This document shows, one piece after another, positions 37,528-45,777 of a DNA stretch of 64,000 nucleotides (positions within the stretch are counted from its first letter, which is position 1; each line of letters opens with the position of its first letter). The notes beneath the pieces were generated by a model that was given only the letters and a program-made list of their open reading frames with translations, made no database searches and was not told the origin of the DNA. Made by a program: the position numbers and the translations under genes. The stretch is from JABDMH01 sp965223165 (GTDB taxonomy: Bacteria > Bacteroidota > Bacteroidia > Chitinophagales > Saprospiraceae), in NCBI GenBank assembly GCA_965223165.1, contig CBDCVQ010000003.1, forward strand, positions 293,359 through 357,358, read 5' to 3'.

Positions 37528-37884
37528 TTGAAACTAAGAACATACTGTGGAACTTGTCAAGCTGCCAATCCAGTCAATGATCATGGCATATTGCTTCGAC
37601 GCGACCTACAGACTAAACACGGCGCGATGATCCACTTCTCATGCAGAAGATGCGAATCCCCCAATTCAGTTAGTGTAAATCGCGTTTATGCGATTGAACC
37701 CAAACTCCCGTTATTCATCTGCATTGTGCTTGGATTTGGCGTCATCGCTGGGGGAATCCTCATTCGGCCGAAGAGCGAACTTTCCCTAATTTGGTCAACA
37801 GCTGTCGGCGCATGCATTCTCTCAGCAGGCTTCCTTGCCAATTTGTCCGCGAATGCACGGACTTTCAATAAATCCTTTGCATAA
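37528..37884 (+). CDS. Zinc-ribbon membrane protein, hypothetical
   Basis: A 118-residue protein with a TTG start. The N-terminal half has YCGTCQ and SCRRCES, two CxxC pairs expected to bind zinc, and the second half two transmembrane segments at about residues 61-78 and 87-105. No family recognised. Second gene of cassette 13; its end lies 36 bases before the attC. Confidence 0.5.
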   Translation: MKLRTYCGTCQAANPVNDHGILLRRDLQTKHGAMIHFSCRRCESPNSVSVNRVYAIEPKLPLFICIVLGFGVIAGGILIRPKSELSLIWSTAVGACILSAGFLANLSANARTFNKSFA

Positions 37885-37919
37885 TGTGCAACGATAGTCA
37901 AAGTAAAGAAAATGACAAC

Positions 37920-37993
37920 GCAGGATAACAATGCGCATGATGCCATGCTGACGCCCTTCGGGGTCAGCACGTCACATGCACTTACCGTTGGTG
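37920..37993 (+). other. attC of cassette 13
   Basis: Short type. R'' GCAGGATAAC perfectly complements the start GTTATCCTGC. Arms TGCGCATGATGCCATG / CACGTCACATGCA; internal TGACGCCCTTCGGGGTCA hairpin. Cassette 37121-37987. Confidence 0.9.
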
Positions 37994-38056
37994 GTCATTG
38001 CGATGATTACAGTTGACTAATTAAGCAACGTTTTGTAGATTTGTTGAAATGTTCCT

Positions 38057-38296
38057 ATGCCCACGATCTTTGTTCTCGACTCAATCAAGATCATGATTTT
38101 CTTTGATGATCACAGTCCTCCACACTTCCATGCTGTCTATAACGAACACGAGGAATTGATCATCATTCCAACACTAGAGTCACTAAAAGGGAGATTACCC
38201 AAGAATCAAAGAAAGAAACTGACAGAATAGGCAAGCAGGCATTTGGATTTTGTAATCAGCAAATGGAACGAATTCAATCCAGATAATACAATATGA
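38057..38296 (+). pseudogene. DUF4160 protein, in-frame amber stop
   Basis: The frame from 38057 encodes a typical DUF4160 start: DSIKIMIFFDDHSPPHFHAV followed by LESLKGRLPKNQRKKLTE. A TAG at 38228-38230 interrupts it, but the same frame continues with SRHLDFVISKWNEFNPDNTI to a TGA at 38294-38296 that overlaps the next start (ATGA). The continuation and coupling show that the full gene was 79 codons plus this stop. DUF4160 and DUF2442 proteins form a common small pair, sometimes considered toxin-antitoxin-like. Cassette 14. Confidence 0.7.
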
Positions 38297-38814
38297 AAGG
38301 ACTCAGAAAAATACCCCGGATTCTTAAGATCAATCGAGTGAGAGGTTATACTATTTCCTGCCTATTCAGTAATGGCGAATCTCGAGTGATTGATTTTAAG
38401 AAGTTCTTTACCAAAAAGAAATTAAGAAGAAATCATCCAGCAATAAAACTACTAAACGACCTAAAGGAATTTCGCAAGGTTGAGATTATTGAAAATACCA
38501 TAGGCTGGAAAAATATAGGAATAAAGTCCAAAGATATTGATGGAAATGAACAATTCTATTATTTTGATCTAGATCCAATAGTCCTATATGAAAATAGTGA
38601 ACCTGATAAATCGAGATCTTTAAAAATCGGACAGATGATCAGAACTGAGAGAAAGAGAGCAGGTCTCACTCAAGATGAACTGGCCAAAAGAAGTGGCACA
38701 AGTAAACACTACATCTCGAGACTTGAGAATGATAAATCGGACATTGAACTTCTCACCTTAAAGAAAATCATAGAAGCAGGATTGGGAAAAGATTTAAAGA
38801 TTGAGATTGATTAA
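38293..38814 (+). CDS. DUF2442-XRE fusion protein
   Basis: A 173-residue protein. Residues ~1-90 match the DUF2442 type (YTISCLFSNGESRVIDFKKF). Residues ~115-170 are an XRE helix-turn-helix (MIRTERKRAGLTQDELAKRS, then SKHYISRLEN). DUF2442 proteins partner DUF4160 proteins, whose gene overlaps this one by 4 bases. It is probably the DNA-binding autoregulator of the pair. Second gene of cassette 14. Confidence 0.8.
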   Translation: MKGLRKIPRILKINRVRGYTISCLFSNGESRVIDFKKFFTKKKLRRNHPAIKLLNDLKEFRKVEIIENTIGWKNIGIKSKDIDGNEQFYYFDLDPIVLYENSEPDKSRSLKIGQMIRTERKRAGLTQDELAKRSGTSKHYISRLENDKSDIELLTLKKIIEAGLGKDLKIEID

Positions 38815-38830
38815 GCAGGTTTGGCTTAAC

Positions 38831-38972
38831 GACCACCAACATTGCATGAGCTCGCAATAGCGGGCAAAGTAACAACCGTGTTGAAATAATGTTGAACTTA
38901 GATTAAAGTATAAAGCCGGTAAGGACTGACGGATTGAAAGCCCGCTACTGCGGCTATGCGGAACCGTTGCGT
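38831..38972 (+). other. attC of cassette 14
   Basis: Long type. R'' GACCACCAAC perfectly complements the start GTTGGTGGTC. Arms GCATGAGCTCGCAATAGCGGG / CCCGCTACTGCGGCTATGC. Cassette 37988-38966. Confidence 0.88.
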
Positions 38973-39323
38973 GCAATCATGGGACTATAAAAGAATTATG
39001 ACAACCAGTGGAAATTTGAACTATGATTGGACTAACCGTCCCGAGCCTGGATCAACAGCAGGGCTGTGGATGAGCGCAGTGAACTTTGGCCTGGCATGTT
39101 CAGGACTTGCTTCAACGGCGGGCAGGGACGCCCTAGGTGCTCGCCCTGCTGGTAAGAAAATGGCGGAGATGGGGACGTCCTGGGCGCGGGAAGGACTGCA
39201 CACAACCTTGCCTATCGTGACATGCCGGGCCTTAAGCATCAGGGTGAACACATTGCACGAGCTATGCCAATGAACAAGATGAAGATTACAATCACCTTAA
39301 CGGCACGTCAGATAGACTGACCG
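38967..39323 (+). mobile_element. Cassette 15, family B, no clear gene
   Basis: 357 bp. attC at 39198-39329. R'' GCACACAAC, start GTTGCGTGC. Confidence 0.82.
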
Positions 39324-39680
39324 TTGCGTGCAATCATGGGACTATAAAAGAATGATGACAACCAGTGGAAATTTGAACAATGATTGGACAAACCGTCCAG
39401 AGCCTGGCTCAACAGCGGGGCTGTCAATGAGCGCAGAGAACTTTGGCCTGGCAGATTCAGGCCTTGCTTCAACGGCGGGCAGGGACGCCCTAGGTGCTCG
39501 CCCTGCTGGTAAGAAAATGGCGGACATGGGAACGTCCTGGGCACGGGAAGGACTGCACACAACCTTGCCTATCGTGACATGCCGGGCCTTAAGCATCACG
39601 GTGAACACTTTGCACGAGCTATGCTAATGAACAAGATGAAGATTAAAACCACCTCAACGGCACGTCAGATAGACTGACCG
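39324..39680 (+). mobile_element. Cassette 16, family B, no clear gene
   Basis: 357 bp, in tandem with cassette 15. attC at 39555-39686. Differs from cassette 39 (59486-59842) by one base near its 3' end as far as compared. Confidence 0.82.
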
Positions 39681-39706
39681 TTGTGCGTCACTTAGTGAAG
39701 AACTAA

Positions 39707-40246
39707 ATGTGTCAATTCAATCTACTGATATTGAAGTCATACCAAGATTCTGAGCGGTGCAAGAATGCGCTCCTTGCCCACGAACTTGGATTTCAGGTAA
39801 TTAGGAATCCAAGTTTGGCAAGTCGCCTCGCTGCTGACTCCGTTGCAGTTGTAACGACCACAAGTCACTGTGATTGCGACTCTCTTTTGGGTGCAAGTGA
39901 ATCCTCCACCGAACTCGACATACACAAAGAATCTCAACGATTGCGGAAGAAGAGATGGACAGAAGCCAAAATTCAACGATCCTTAGCAGACAGGAAGAAG
40001 CAGATCGAACGAAGGAGAAGAGAACAATCTACCGATTGGGCGCAGGAAGAAGCCAATTGGATAGGGCTCTGTCGAAGCCTACTAACCCAAAAGGTCAAAT
40101 TCGCAATTTTGCTTCACCACTTCAGCGAAGTATTTGATGAGGAATACTTTGAAGAATTCACGGAAAACCATATATCGCTCACAAATCTGCGAAATGGAGG
40201 GCTAAAATACCTCAGCTACAACGAACTAACATGGGTATCGAATTGA
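39707..40246 (+). CDS. Hypothetical protein with charged coiled-coil
   Basis: A 179-residue protein: N-terminal ~60 residues with TTSHCDCDSLLGAS, then a highly charged helix at about residues 78-115 (RLRKKRWTEAKIQRSLADRK), then an acidic C-terminal part. No signal peptide or family recognised. It begins 26 bases after the cassette core. Sole gene of cassette 17. Confidence 0.55.
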   Translation: MCQFNLLILKSYQDSERCKNALLAHELGFQVIRNPSLASRLAADSVAVVTTTSHCDCDSLLGASESSTELDIHKESQRLRKKRWTEAKIQRSLADRKKQIERRRREQSTDWAQEEANWIGLCRSLLTQKVKFAILLHHFSEVFDEEYFEEFTENHISLTNLRNGGLKYLSYNELTWVSN

Positions 40247-40253
40247 ATAGCGG

Positions 40254-40321
40254 CCGCACAACATTGTGCATGATGCCAGACTTGCTATCGCTGCGTCCGT
40301 CACATGCACTAGACGTTAGCC
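40254..40321 (+). other. attC of cassette 17
   Basis: Short type. R'' CGCACAAC complements the start GTTGTGCG. Arms TGTGCATGATGCC / CGTCACATGCAC. Cassette 39681-40315. Confidence 0.85.
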
Positions 40322-40345
40322 TTCATTAGAAACAAAGAAAAACCA

Positions 40346-41137
40346 ATGATAAAATTCTTCAGAAAAACTCGTCAAAAACTGCTTTCCGAAAATAAATTCA
40401 GAAAGTATATGTTTTACGCCATTGGAGAAATCTTACTTGTAGTAATAGGGATTTTAATTGCATTTCAAATAAATAATTGGAATGAGAAGCGTAAAGACTC
40501 AATAAAAGAACAACAAATTTTAAGTCAATTGAAGGAGGACTATGAGGCAAACCATAAACAATTGGATCAAAAAATTTCCTTTCGAATATCAATTATTCAA
40601 GCAGGCAATGAAATATTAAAATACATAGATCAGCCGACAAACATCCACAATGATAGCATTGTATCAAAATTAAGCGTGATTAGTGGATGGTCTACATTCG
40701 ACCCTATTCAAAATGATTTATTCGTTTCGGGAAATATACGATTAATTAAAAATAGTACTTTAAAACGTCTCCTTTCGAATTGGTCATCTGATATTGTTTC
40801 TTTACAAGAGGTTGAGGTTATATGGACGAAAATGTTGTGGGAGTCAGCTATTCCCTTCTTTGTGAGAAATGAAATTATGAGGGATGTATTCACCAAATGG
40901 TGGAGTGATGAGAATAACCTTAAATAGATTTTGGAAGGATCAGCAAGTAGTCCTTTTGAGAAACAGAATTTAGATAAAACTGTTGATGTCAGTGATATCT
41001 TAATAAATAAAGAACTGGAAGGTGTAGTGTCTGTTGCTATTTCACTAAATCAATCAGCTAATATTCAATCTCAGGTTCTTCGCAAGCGTATTATTGAAAT
41101 ACTGGAATTACTGGCTCAAGATATCAAGATCAAATAA
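40346..41137 (+). pseudogene. DUF6090 membrane protein, in-frame amber stop
   Basis: The frame from 40346 begins with a DUF6090 signature: MIKFFRKTRQKLLSENKFRK, then YAIGEILLVVIGILIAFQIN NWNEKRK. A TAG at 40925-40927 stops it after 193 residues, but the same frame runs on with SSPFEKQNLDKTVDVSDILI to a TAA at 41135-41137, reaching the ~260 residues usual for the family. DUF6090 proteins have one N-terminal transmembrane helix and a coiled extracytoplasmic part, function unknown, common in Flavobacteriia. The C-terminal remainder is still free of further stops, so the lesion is recent. Cassette 18. Confidence 0.75.
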
Positions 41138-41140
41138 CGA

Positions 41141-41209
41141 AAGGCTAACAATGTATATGAAATCATAGCTCCCATTCGGTCGCTACGCTTCATATACAAA
41201 CCGTTGTCT
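41141..41209 (+). other. attC of cassette 18
   Basis: Short type. R'' AAGGCTAAC perfectly complements the start GTTAGCCTT. Arms GTATATGAAATCATAG / CTACGCTTCATATAC. Cassette 40316-41203. Confidence 0.88.
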
Positions 41210-41218
41210 GATATTAAA

Positions 41219-41839
41219 ATGAACCTCAAAGTCCTCATAACTCTATTAATCCTGCTTGCAAAAGTGCATGCGATGGATGCCTGCGGTTGCGGAGGACCTC
41301 GACACGAACTCGCAGTGGACATTGATTCCTCTGAAGCCATATTTCTCGGAGTTGTTCTTGAAATAAGCCTCAATCACAAGTTTCATCTGAACGATGGCAA
41401 TGGTCTAGGCCTACAATACATCAATTTCGAAATACTAAAAATCTATCAAGGTATCAATCCAGCACAATTAAGAATCACGATCTTCGATTCAGCTTCAAAC
41501 ACAAGCTGCGAAGGGCTCCACTTTGGCAAGTCTGTCGGAGATACCGTGCTCGTATTTGCTAACGAGTTCAAACCCGAAATGTTGGGCTCATACATTTGCG
41601 GACGACATCGAACTCTGCAACAACTGGATTCAAATGAACAGGTGTTCTTAGCCAAGCAGCCAGGGCATGATCCTAGAGTTAAGCACAGTGATCACAGAGA
41701 GTATCAAAGCAAACACTTCGTAACTGAAGGAACCTCCTCGAGTAGCCACCACTCGCACTGGAGATGGGCACTTATCGTGGCTTTAGCAATAAGCATACTT
41801 GTAAACGCATTACTATTGGTGAAGAAACAAATAGAATAA
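41219..41839 (+). CDS. Exported Cys-rich protein with NTR/TIMP-like domain
   Basis: About 206 residues from the ATG at 41219, preferred to a TTG at 41204 inside the core site. A signal peptide (MNLKVLITLLILLAKVHA) is followed by ACGCGGPRHEL, a CxC start typical of NTR/TIMP-like OB folds, then EAIFLGVVLEI and ICGRHRTLQQ near its end. A His/Ser-rich linker and a C-terminal transmembrane helix (ALIVALAISILVNALLLV) then Lys-Lys follow, so the domain is displayed outside and anchored. Function unknown. Cassette 19. Confidence 0.6.
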   Translation: MNLKVLITLLILLAKVHAMDACGCGGPRHELAVDIDSSEAIFLGVVLEISLNHKFHLNDGNGLGLQYINFEILKIYQGINPAQLRITIFDSASNTSCEGLHFGKSVGDTVLVFANEFKPEMLGSYICGRHRTLQQLDSNEQVFLAKQPGHDPRVKHSDHREYQSKHFVTEGTSSSSHHSHWRWALIVALAISILVNALLLVKKQIE

Positions 41840-41841
41840 GC

Positions 41842-41974
41842 ATCAGACAACAATGCCTATCATGACATGCCGGACGTTGAAGATCATGGTCAACAACCTA
41901 CAAGAGCTATGCTATTGAACAGGATGAAGATTAAAATCACTCAAACGGCACGTCAGATAGACTCACCGTTATCT
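41842..41974 (+). other. attC of cassette 19
   Basis: Long type. R'' ATCAGACAAC perfectly complements the start GTTGTCTGAT. Arms GCCTATCATGACATGCCGG / CGGCACGTCAGATAGAC. Cassette 41204-41968. Confidence 0.88.
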
Positions 41975-41983
41975 CCTCATAAG

Positions 41984-42715
41984 ATGAATAAAAGAAGTTT
42001 CCTATTCGTAACCGTACTCATCATAAGCACAATTGGCTGTGCTACATACAGTCCACGAACGGAACTTCCTGGCAAGCAAATAAAGGGAATCGTCCTAAAT
42101 CATGAGACAGGTGAAGGTATAGTAGGTCTTGGCATTCATGAATACGATCGATACTCAAACAGCACATTAACTGATACGTCAGGACAATTTGAGATTGAAT
42201 TCCTTGGAACTCATTCCATAGTTCAACTTACTGGCTACGGCTCACCGATTATTGCCGAAGTAATTCCAGATCAACCTAACAGGCTTACAATCAATCACAA
42301 AACTAAGAAGCGATCAAAAAGGCTGCTTAAGACTGTGGCTAATTTCAATAAGAGAGCAAGAGGCCGATGGTCTAAGATGTCAATCGTAGGTCAATGGCAA
42401 GTCGTCGAAATCAATTTCCATCCTAATCCACAATATGACGATATAGATAAAATCGTACCAGATATCCGAACTAAGAAACTGAGGAATCTCTTCCTACAAA
42501 CACTCAAGATATCTGATAAACTTGAATTTACCGAAGATGGGGCCCTGATTGTTAACAACAAAGAATATGGCTACAGTAGGGGAAAGAAATACATCTACTT
42601 AGCTTTGTCAGATGTAATCTATACTTATAAACACGAATTTGACAATCAACACCGACTCAAATTTCGAAAGGAAACAACGTTTGGCGAAACTGAATGGACA
42701 ATCAAAAGAATGTAA
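41984..42715 (+). CDS. Lipoprotein with carboxypeptidase-regulatory-like domain
   Basis: About 243 residues from the ATG at 41984; the open frame extends back into the previous attC, which is ignored. The N-terminus is a lipoprotein signal (FVTVLIISTIGC). Residues ~30-90 (GIVLNHETGEGIVGLGIHEY then SGQFEIEF) fit a CarboxypepD_reg-like / DUF4198-type beta sandwich. The rest is polar, with a lipocalin-like ending that starts GQWQVVEINFHP. Anchored in a membrane, role unknown. Sole gene of cassette 20. Confidence 0.65.
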   Translation: MNKRSFLFVTVLIISTIGCATYSPRTELPGKQIKGIVLNHETGEGIVGLGIHEYDRYSNSTLTDTSGQFEIEFLGTHSIVQLTGYGSPIIAEVIPDQPNRLTINHKTKKRSKRLLKTVANFNKRARGRWSKMSIVGQWQVVEINFHPNPQYDDIDKIVPDIRTKKLRNLFLQTLKISDKLEFTEDGALIVNNKEYGYSRGKKYIYLALSDVIYTYKHEFDNQHRLKFRKETTFGETEWTIKRM

Positions 42716-42719
42716 ATAC

Positions 42720-42788
42720 GAGAGATAACAATGTGCATGATGCCAGACTTGCTGGCGCTGCGTCCGTCACATGCACCGAACGTTGTAG
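42720..42788 (+). other. attC of cassette 20
   Basis: Short type. R'' GAGATAAC complements the start GTTATCTC. Arms TGTGCATGATGCC / CGTCACATGCAC as in cassettes 17 and 28. Cassette 41969-42782. Confidence 0.88.
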
Positions 42789-42809
42789 CCAATTAGGATG
42801 AAAAAGTAA

Positions 42810-43331
42810 ATGATAAAACTGAAGATCTATATACTGTCGGTCATTGTCATCGTTTCATGTACATTTAGCAGTAAGGACGTCAACATTTCATTTTTCGAAG
42901 ACTTAACGCATACTACTATTGTAGAACCAATCCTCACTATTCATTGCCAATATGATGAATGTGGAGAATGGGGCGGTCATGAAGAAGTAATCGAGATCAA
43001 TAGGAATGATTATCAGGATTTTACTCTGAAATATGTCAAATATGATATCAACTGTGACAGCATGATGAACAAGTTTGATGGCAAAGGATACGTACTGGAA
43101 CCATTAAGAACTTTGAACATTGTATTGAATAAGAAACTCAGGCGTTCTGACAAGGAAGTCATATACAAATTCTGCGCTGAAATGATCAAGTGCAAATTTC
43201 AAGAACCTTTTCCGGGTGGACATTCAGGAAAAGTACTCTCAGTCACGAATTACGACTCAACTCTTCATATATCAACATATGGTAAAGATGTCAATCATTA
43301 CCAAGAACTCTTGCAAGACTTGAACCTTTGA
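42810..43331 (+). CDS. Hypothetical lipoprotein
   Basis: A 173-residue protein with a lipoprotein-like signal (KIYILSVIVIVSC, Cys17). The remainder is polar with CQYDECGEWGGHEEV, and no family is recognised. It starts 28 bases after the core of cassette 21. Nine bases after its stop a copy of the cassette's R'' sequence (GGCTACAAC at 43339-43347) appears without arms, suggesting that this gene once ended in its own attC. Confidence 0.55.
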   Translation: MIKLKIYILSVIVIVSCTFSSKDVNISFFEDLTHTTIVEPILTIHCQYDECGEWGGHEEVIEINRNDYQDFTLKYVKYDINCDSMMNKFDGKGYVLEPLRTLNIVLNKKLRRSDKEVIYKFCAEMIKCKFQEPFPGGHSGKVLSVTNYDSTLHISTYGKDVNHYQELLQDLNL

Positions 43332-43414
43332 GGAAACTGGCTACAACAGACAATAGAGTGGTATTCTGGGACAATCGAGACGCATCCTACTGCTGACCGG
43401 CGAACAGCAAAGAG

Positions 43415-43713
43415 ATGAAATTGATTCCACTACACGAAATTGAAGATCACGCCGAATTCTCAAGGGAACACGATTCCGGCAATACCAAATGGGACTTAAT
43501 GTACCCACACGCGAAGATGATTACTACGAGTATATGTTAACTGAACTCCCCGGAGATCCAAACTTCATGTTACTCACCTGTGTCGAGGGCCACAAAGCTG
43601 GTACAGCTTTAGCTTTGGTGGAGGTCGATAAGGAACGGAATAGATTGACAGTAACTGGAAGAGCGCTCAAATCATCACTAGGACTTGAGAACACGTATCT
43701 ACGAATTGAATGA
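43415..43713 (+). pseudogene. Small hypothetical gene, frameshifted
   Basis: The frame from the ATG at 43415 (MKLIPLHEIEDHAEFSREHD) ends at 43540, whereas an overlapping frame from about 43489 carries EYMLTELPGDPNFMLLTCVE and ends ENTYLRIE at 43713. The second looks like the continuation of the first, so a frameshift near 43490 is likely. The size and composition resemble immunity-type proteins, but no family is recognised. Second gene of cassette 21. Confidence 0.4.
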
Positions 43714-43719
43714 AAAACT

Positions 43720-43788
43720 GGCTACAACAGTGCATTACCACGACAGCCACCCTATCGGGATGGCCGTCGGGTATGCTCACCGTTGTAG
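43720..43788 (+). other. attC of cassette 21
   Basis: Short type. R'' GGCTACAAC perfectly complements the start GTTGTAGCC. Central ACAGCCACCCTATCGGGATG hairpin as in cassettes 3 and 25. Cassette 42783-43782. Confidence 0.88.
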
Positions 43789-43800
43789 ATAATTATAGGA

Positions 43801-44955
43801 ATGACAGCAATAGCAGGCTTTAAAATACATACCGTACCAATCCTAATTGGTGATATTTTATTATCGACAGAAGGTGACGTCGGATTCTCAGTGAAACTAC
43901 CCGGTTCTGGGCAGAATTCTACTGAGTTTGCTGAGGAAAGATCAATTACTTACTACCCTGCAAAATTAGGGCAGAAAGTAACTATCATAAATAAACACTT
44001 AATGATAGCCACAGCAGGCAGCCTAAACGTTGCCAAGGACTTCGTTGAATTTTTGAAGGCTGATGCAAAGGTAAACAATGAGCCTTCTTGGGAGTATTTA
44101 AACGAATTCGTAACTACTTTCTCCTATGATGACGATGATGAGTTTGCATTCATACTATACTATTATAATATTGAAGAGAATGTGTCTGCTATGACTGGCC
44201 ATAATGTTGAACCTGTCGAACTAGATGGATATGAAGGATTATTAGTAGCTGGTTCAGGCAGTGATGAACTGATTAATGCTCTTTCTAATATTGACATAAC
44301 ATTCGAAAATGATAAAGTTGGAAATGGCGTTAAGGGTTCTTTGGCCGTGAACGGTATTATTAGTAGACTATGGTCATTGGATGTTACCAGTCAAAAAAAT
44401 ATAGAACAAGCATTTGGGGGCGGATATGAAATAGGAACGCTATTCAAAGATTCAGAGCGAGAAGAGTTAGGTAAGGTTGGAGATTTATTATTCCTGGAAT
44501 TATATATCAAAGGAACACCAGAGGGAATATTAATCGGCATTAACACTCGAATAGCAAAATTTGACTACCTAAATGATGATTTTGTAATAAGAGTTATGCA
44601 ATTAATGCCTGAAAAAAATAAATCTATTGAAGAGTTCAACAAGATTATGCATATCCCAAGAGTTGAGAACAGAGGTTTCATAATTCTACCTATTGACTAT
44701 TTAGGTGAATATGTTATTGATGAAGATGCATTAAGGGAACTGCCAGATTTCAATGCTGAACACACGAACATTCATCTTCAAGTTGACGCAGAAAATGGAC
44801 AACATTTATCTGCTGTTTTCTCACAATGGAGACCTAAAAGAAATAGCCCTGTGGAATTTGATGGCAACAGTTTTTTTATAACCCCAAAATTATGGGGTGA
44901 AATATTAAGTACAGCAGATGAATTTCTTAGAAGCAATACAAAATATGTAAAATAA
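43801..44955 (+). CDS. Hypothetical protein, possibly proteasome/Ntn-hydrolase-like
   Basis: A 384-residue acidic protein, ATG 18 bases after the cassette core. The N-terminal part (VPILIGDILLSTEGD, KVTIINKHLMIATAGSLNVA KDFVEFLK) is reminiscent of the proteasome beta-type fold, where a GD/AD segment is followed by a 'K-I-x-x-I-x-x-H-x-x-x-A-x-A-G' strand, but no N-terminal Thr nucleophile is evident. The rest is unassigned. No signal peptide. Sole gene of cassette 22. The similarity is weak and by eye. Confidence 0.5.
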   Translation: MTAIAGFKIHTVPILIGDILLSTEGDVGFSVKLPGSGQNSTEFAEERSITYYPAKLGQKVTIINKHLMIATAGSLNVAKDFVEFLKADAKVNNEPSWEYLNEFVTTFSYDDDDEFAFILYYYNIEENVSAMTGHNVEPVELDGYEGLLVAGSGSDELINALSNIDITFENDKVGNGVKGSLAVNGIISRLWSLDVTSQKNIEQAFGGGYEIGTLFKDSEREELGKVGDLLFLELYIKGTPEGILIGINTRIAKFDYLNDDFVIRVMQLMPEKNKSIEEFNKIMHIPRVENRGFIILPIDYLGEYVIDEDALRELPDFNAEHTNIHLQVDAENGQHLSAVFSQWRPKRNSPVEFDGNSFFITPKLWGEILSTADEFLRSNTKYVK

Positions 44956-45095
44956 CTATCTACAACATGGCGCCATGCCGATCATCCCGCCATTCACATT
45001 CATAAGATATAACTGAAAAGCAGGAAGATGGATGATAATGAAGAAAGGAATCTGAAACAAATGGCGGGACGACGCATGCGCCAGAACCGTTACCA
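44956..45095 (+). other. attC of cassette 22
   Basis: Long type. R'' CTATCTACAAC complements the start GTTGTAGATA. Arms ATGGCGCCATGCCGAT / ATGGCGGGACGACGCATG region. Cassette 43783-45089. Confidence 0.88.
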
Positions 45096-45138
45096 TCCAT
45101 AATTAAAAAAATGACCTATCCCAATAAGAGAAGTAAGA

Positions 45139-45777
45139 ATGAAATTAAGACAAGGACAAATAAGTAAAACAGTTGATAAATTCATTGAAGGAATTAAATT
45201 TCTTTTAACTTATGACACAAAATTTTATGATATGAAATTAACAAACTTCAAAGCTCTTCTGGCAGCTTCCGTAATCATCCTATTTTCTTTTAGTACCCAA
45301 AAAGCAACGAAAAGTCAAGATGGACTTGGTAATATAAAGTACTCTATTCTTCCACCTGAAAAATTTAGGGCGGAAAACGGTTCAGGATGGGTTCTTTTAG
45401 ACAATGGTGAGGACCTAAGTTCACTCGGGTTTGATATTATGGATACAGACCTTTGTCTCACTCACAAATATTGCAGTATGATTGATGTACGAGGATATTT
45501 TATAAGATCACACGATAATAGGAAAGAAAATAGAGTTGATGTCGATCGTAAATGGAATACACCAATTGGTAGTCCACAAAATGATACTTTCAAAAAACAT
45601 AAGCATAAAACAACAAAACCAGTTTTTGGACATAGAAATAGTGATTTTCCTACTCAAGAAGATATGGATCCAGGAGGTTGGGGAGGCTATATGCCAGTTG
45701 AAACAGACTTTAAGGGTGGTAATGAAACCCGTCCCAAAAACTTGAATCTTTATACCTATATAAAGGTGAACAAATGA
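45139..45777 (+). CDS. Exported protein with phage tail-collar-like C-terminus
   Basis: A 212-residue protein. A hydrophobic segment around residues 38-53 (ALLAASVIILFSF) follows a ~37-residue preceding stretch, so the true start may be the ATG at 45232, which would give a normal signal peptide. The C-terminus has the tail-fibre collar signature: a GSPQNDTFKKHKHK block and the ending GNETRPKNLNLYTYIKV. Phage receptor-binding fibres, and some toxin-delivery proteins, use this fold. It overlaps by 4 bases an 874-residue coiled-coil protein, so both may act together at the surface. Cassette 23. Confidence 0.65.
   Translation: MKLRQGQISKTVDKFIEGIKFLLTYDTKFYDMKLTNFKALLAASVIILFSFSTQKATKSQDGLGNIKYSILPPEKFRAENGSGWVLLDNGEDLSSLGFDIMDTDLCLTHKYCSMIDVRGYFIRSHDNRKENRVDVDRKWNTPIGSPQNDTFKKHKHKTTKPVFGHRNSDFPTQEDMDPGGWGGYMPVETDFKGGNETRPKNLNLYTYIKVNK

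Noticed and set aside
38228..40927. TAG recoding (amber suppression) in this organism
   Set aside because: Two in-frame TAG codons were seen, but TAG also serves as the natural stop of several intact array genes (e.g. at 26913 and 27387), so ordinary decay is simpler.
41204..41218. TTG start of the NTR-like gene inside the core site
   Set aside because: The ATG at 41219 gives a standard signal peptide, and the TTG is part of the recombination core.
41867..41983. Upstream extension of the lipoprotein gene in cassette 20
   Set aside because: It would run through the attC of the preceding cassette; the ATG at 41984 starts a proper lipoprotein signal.
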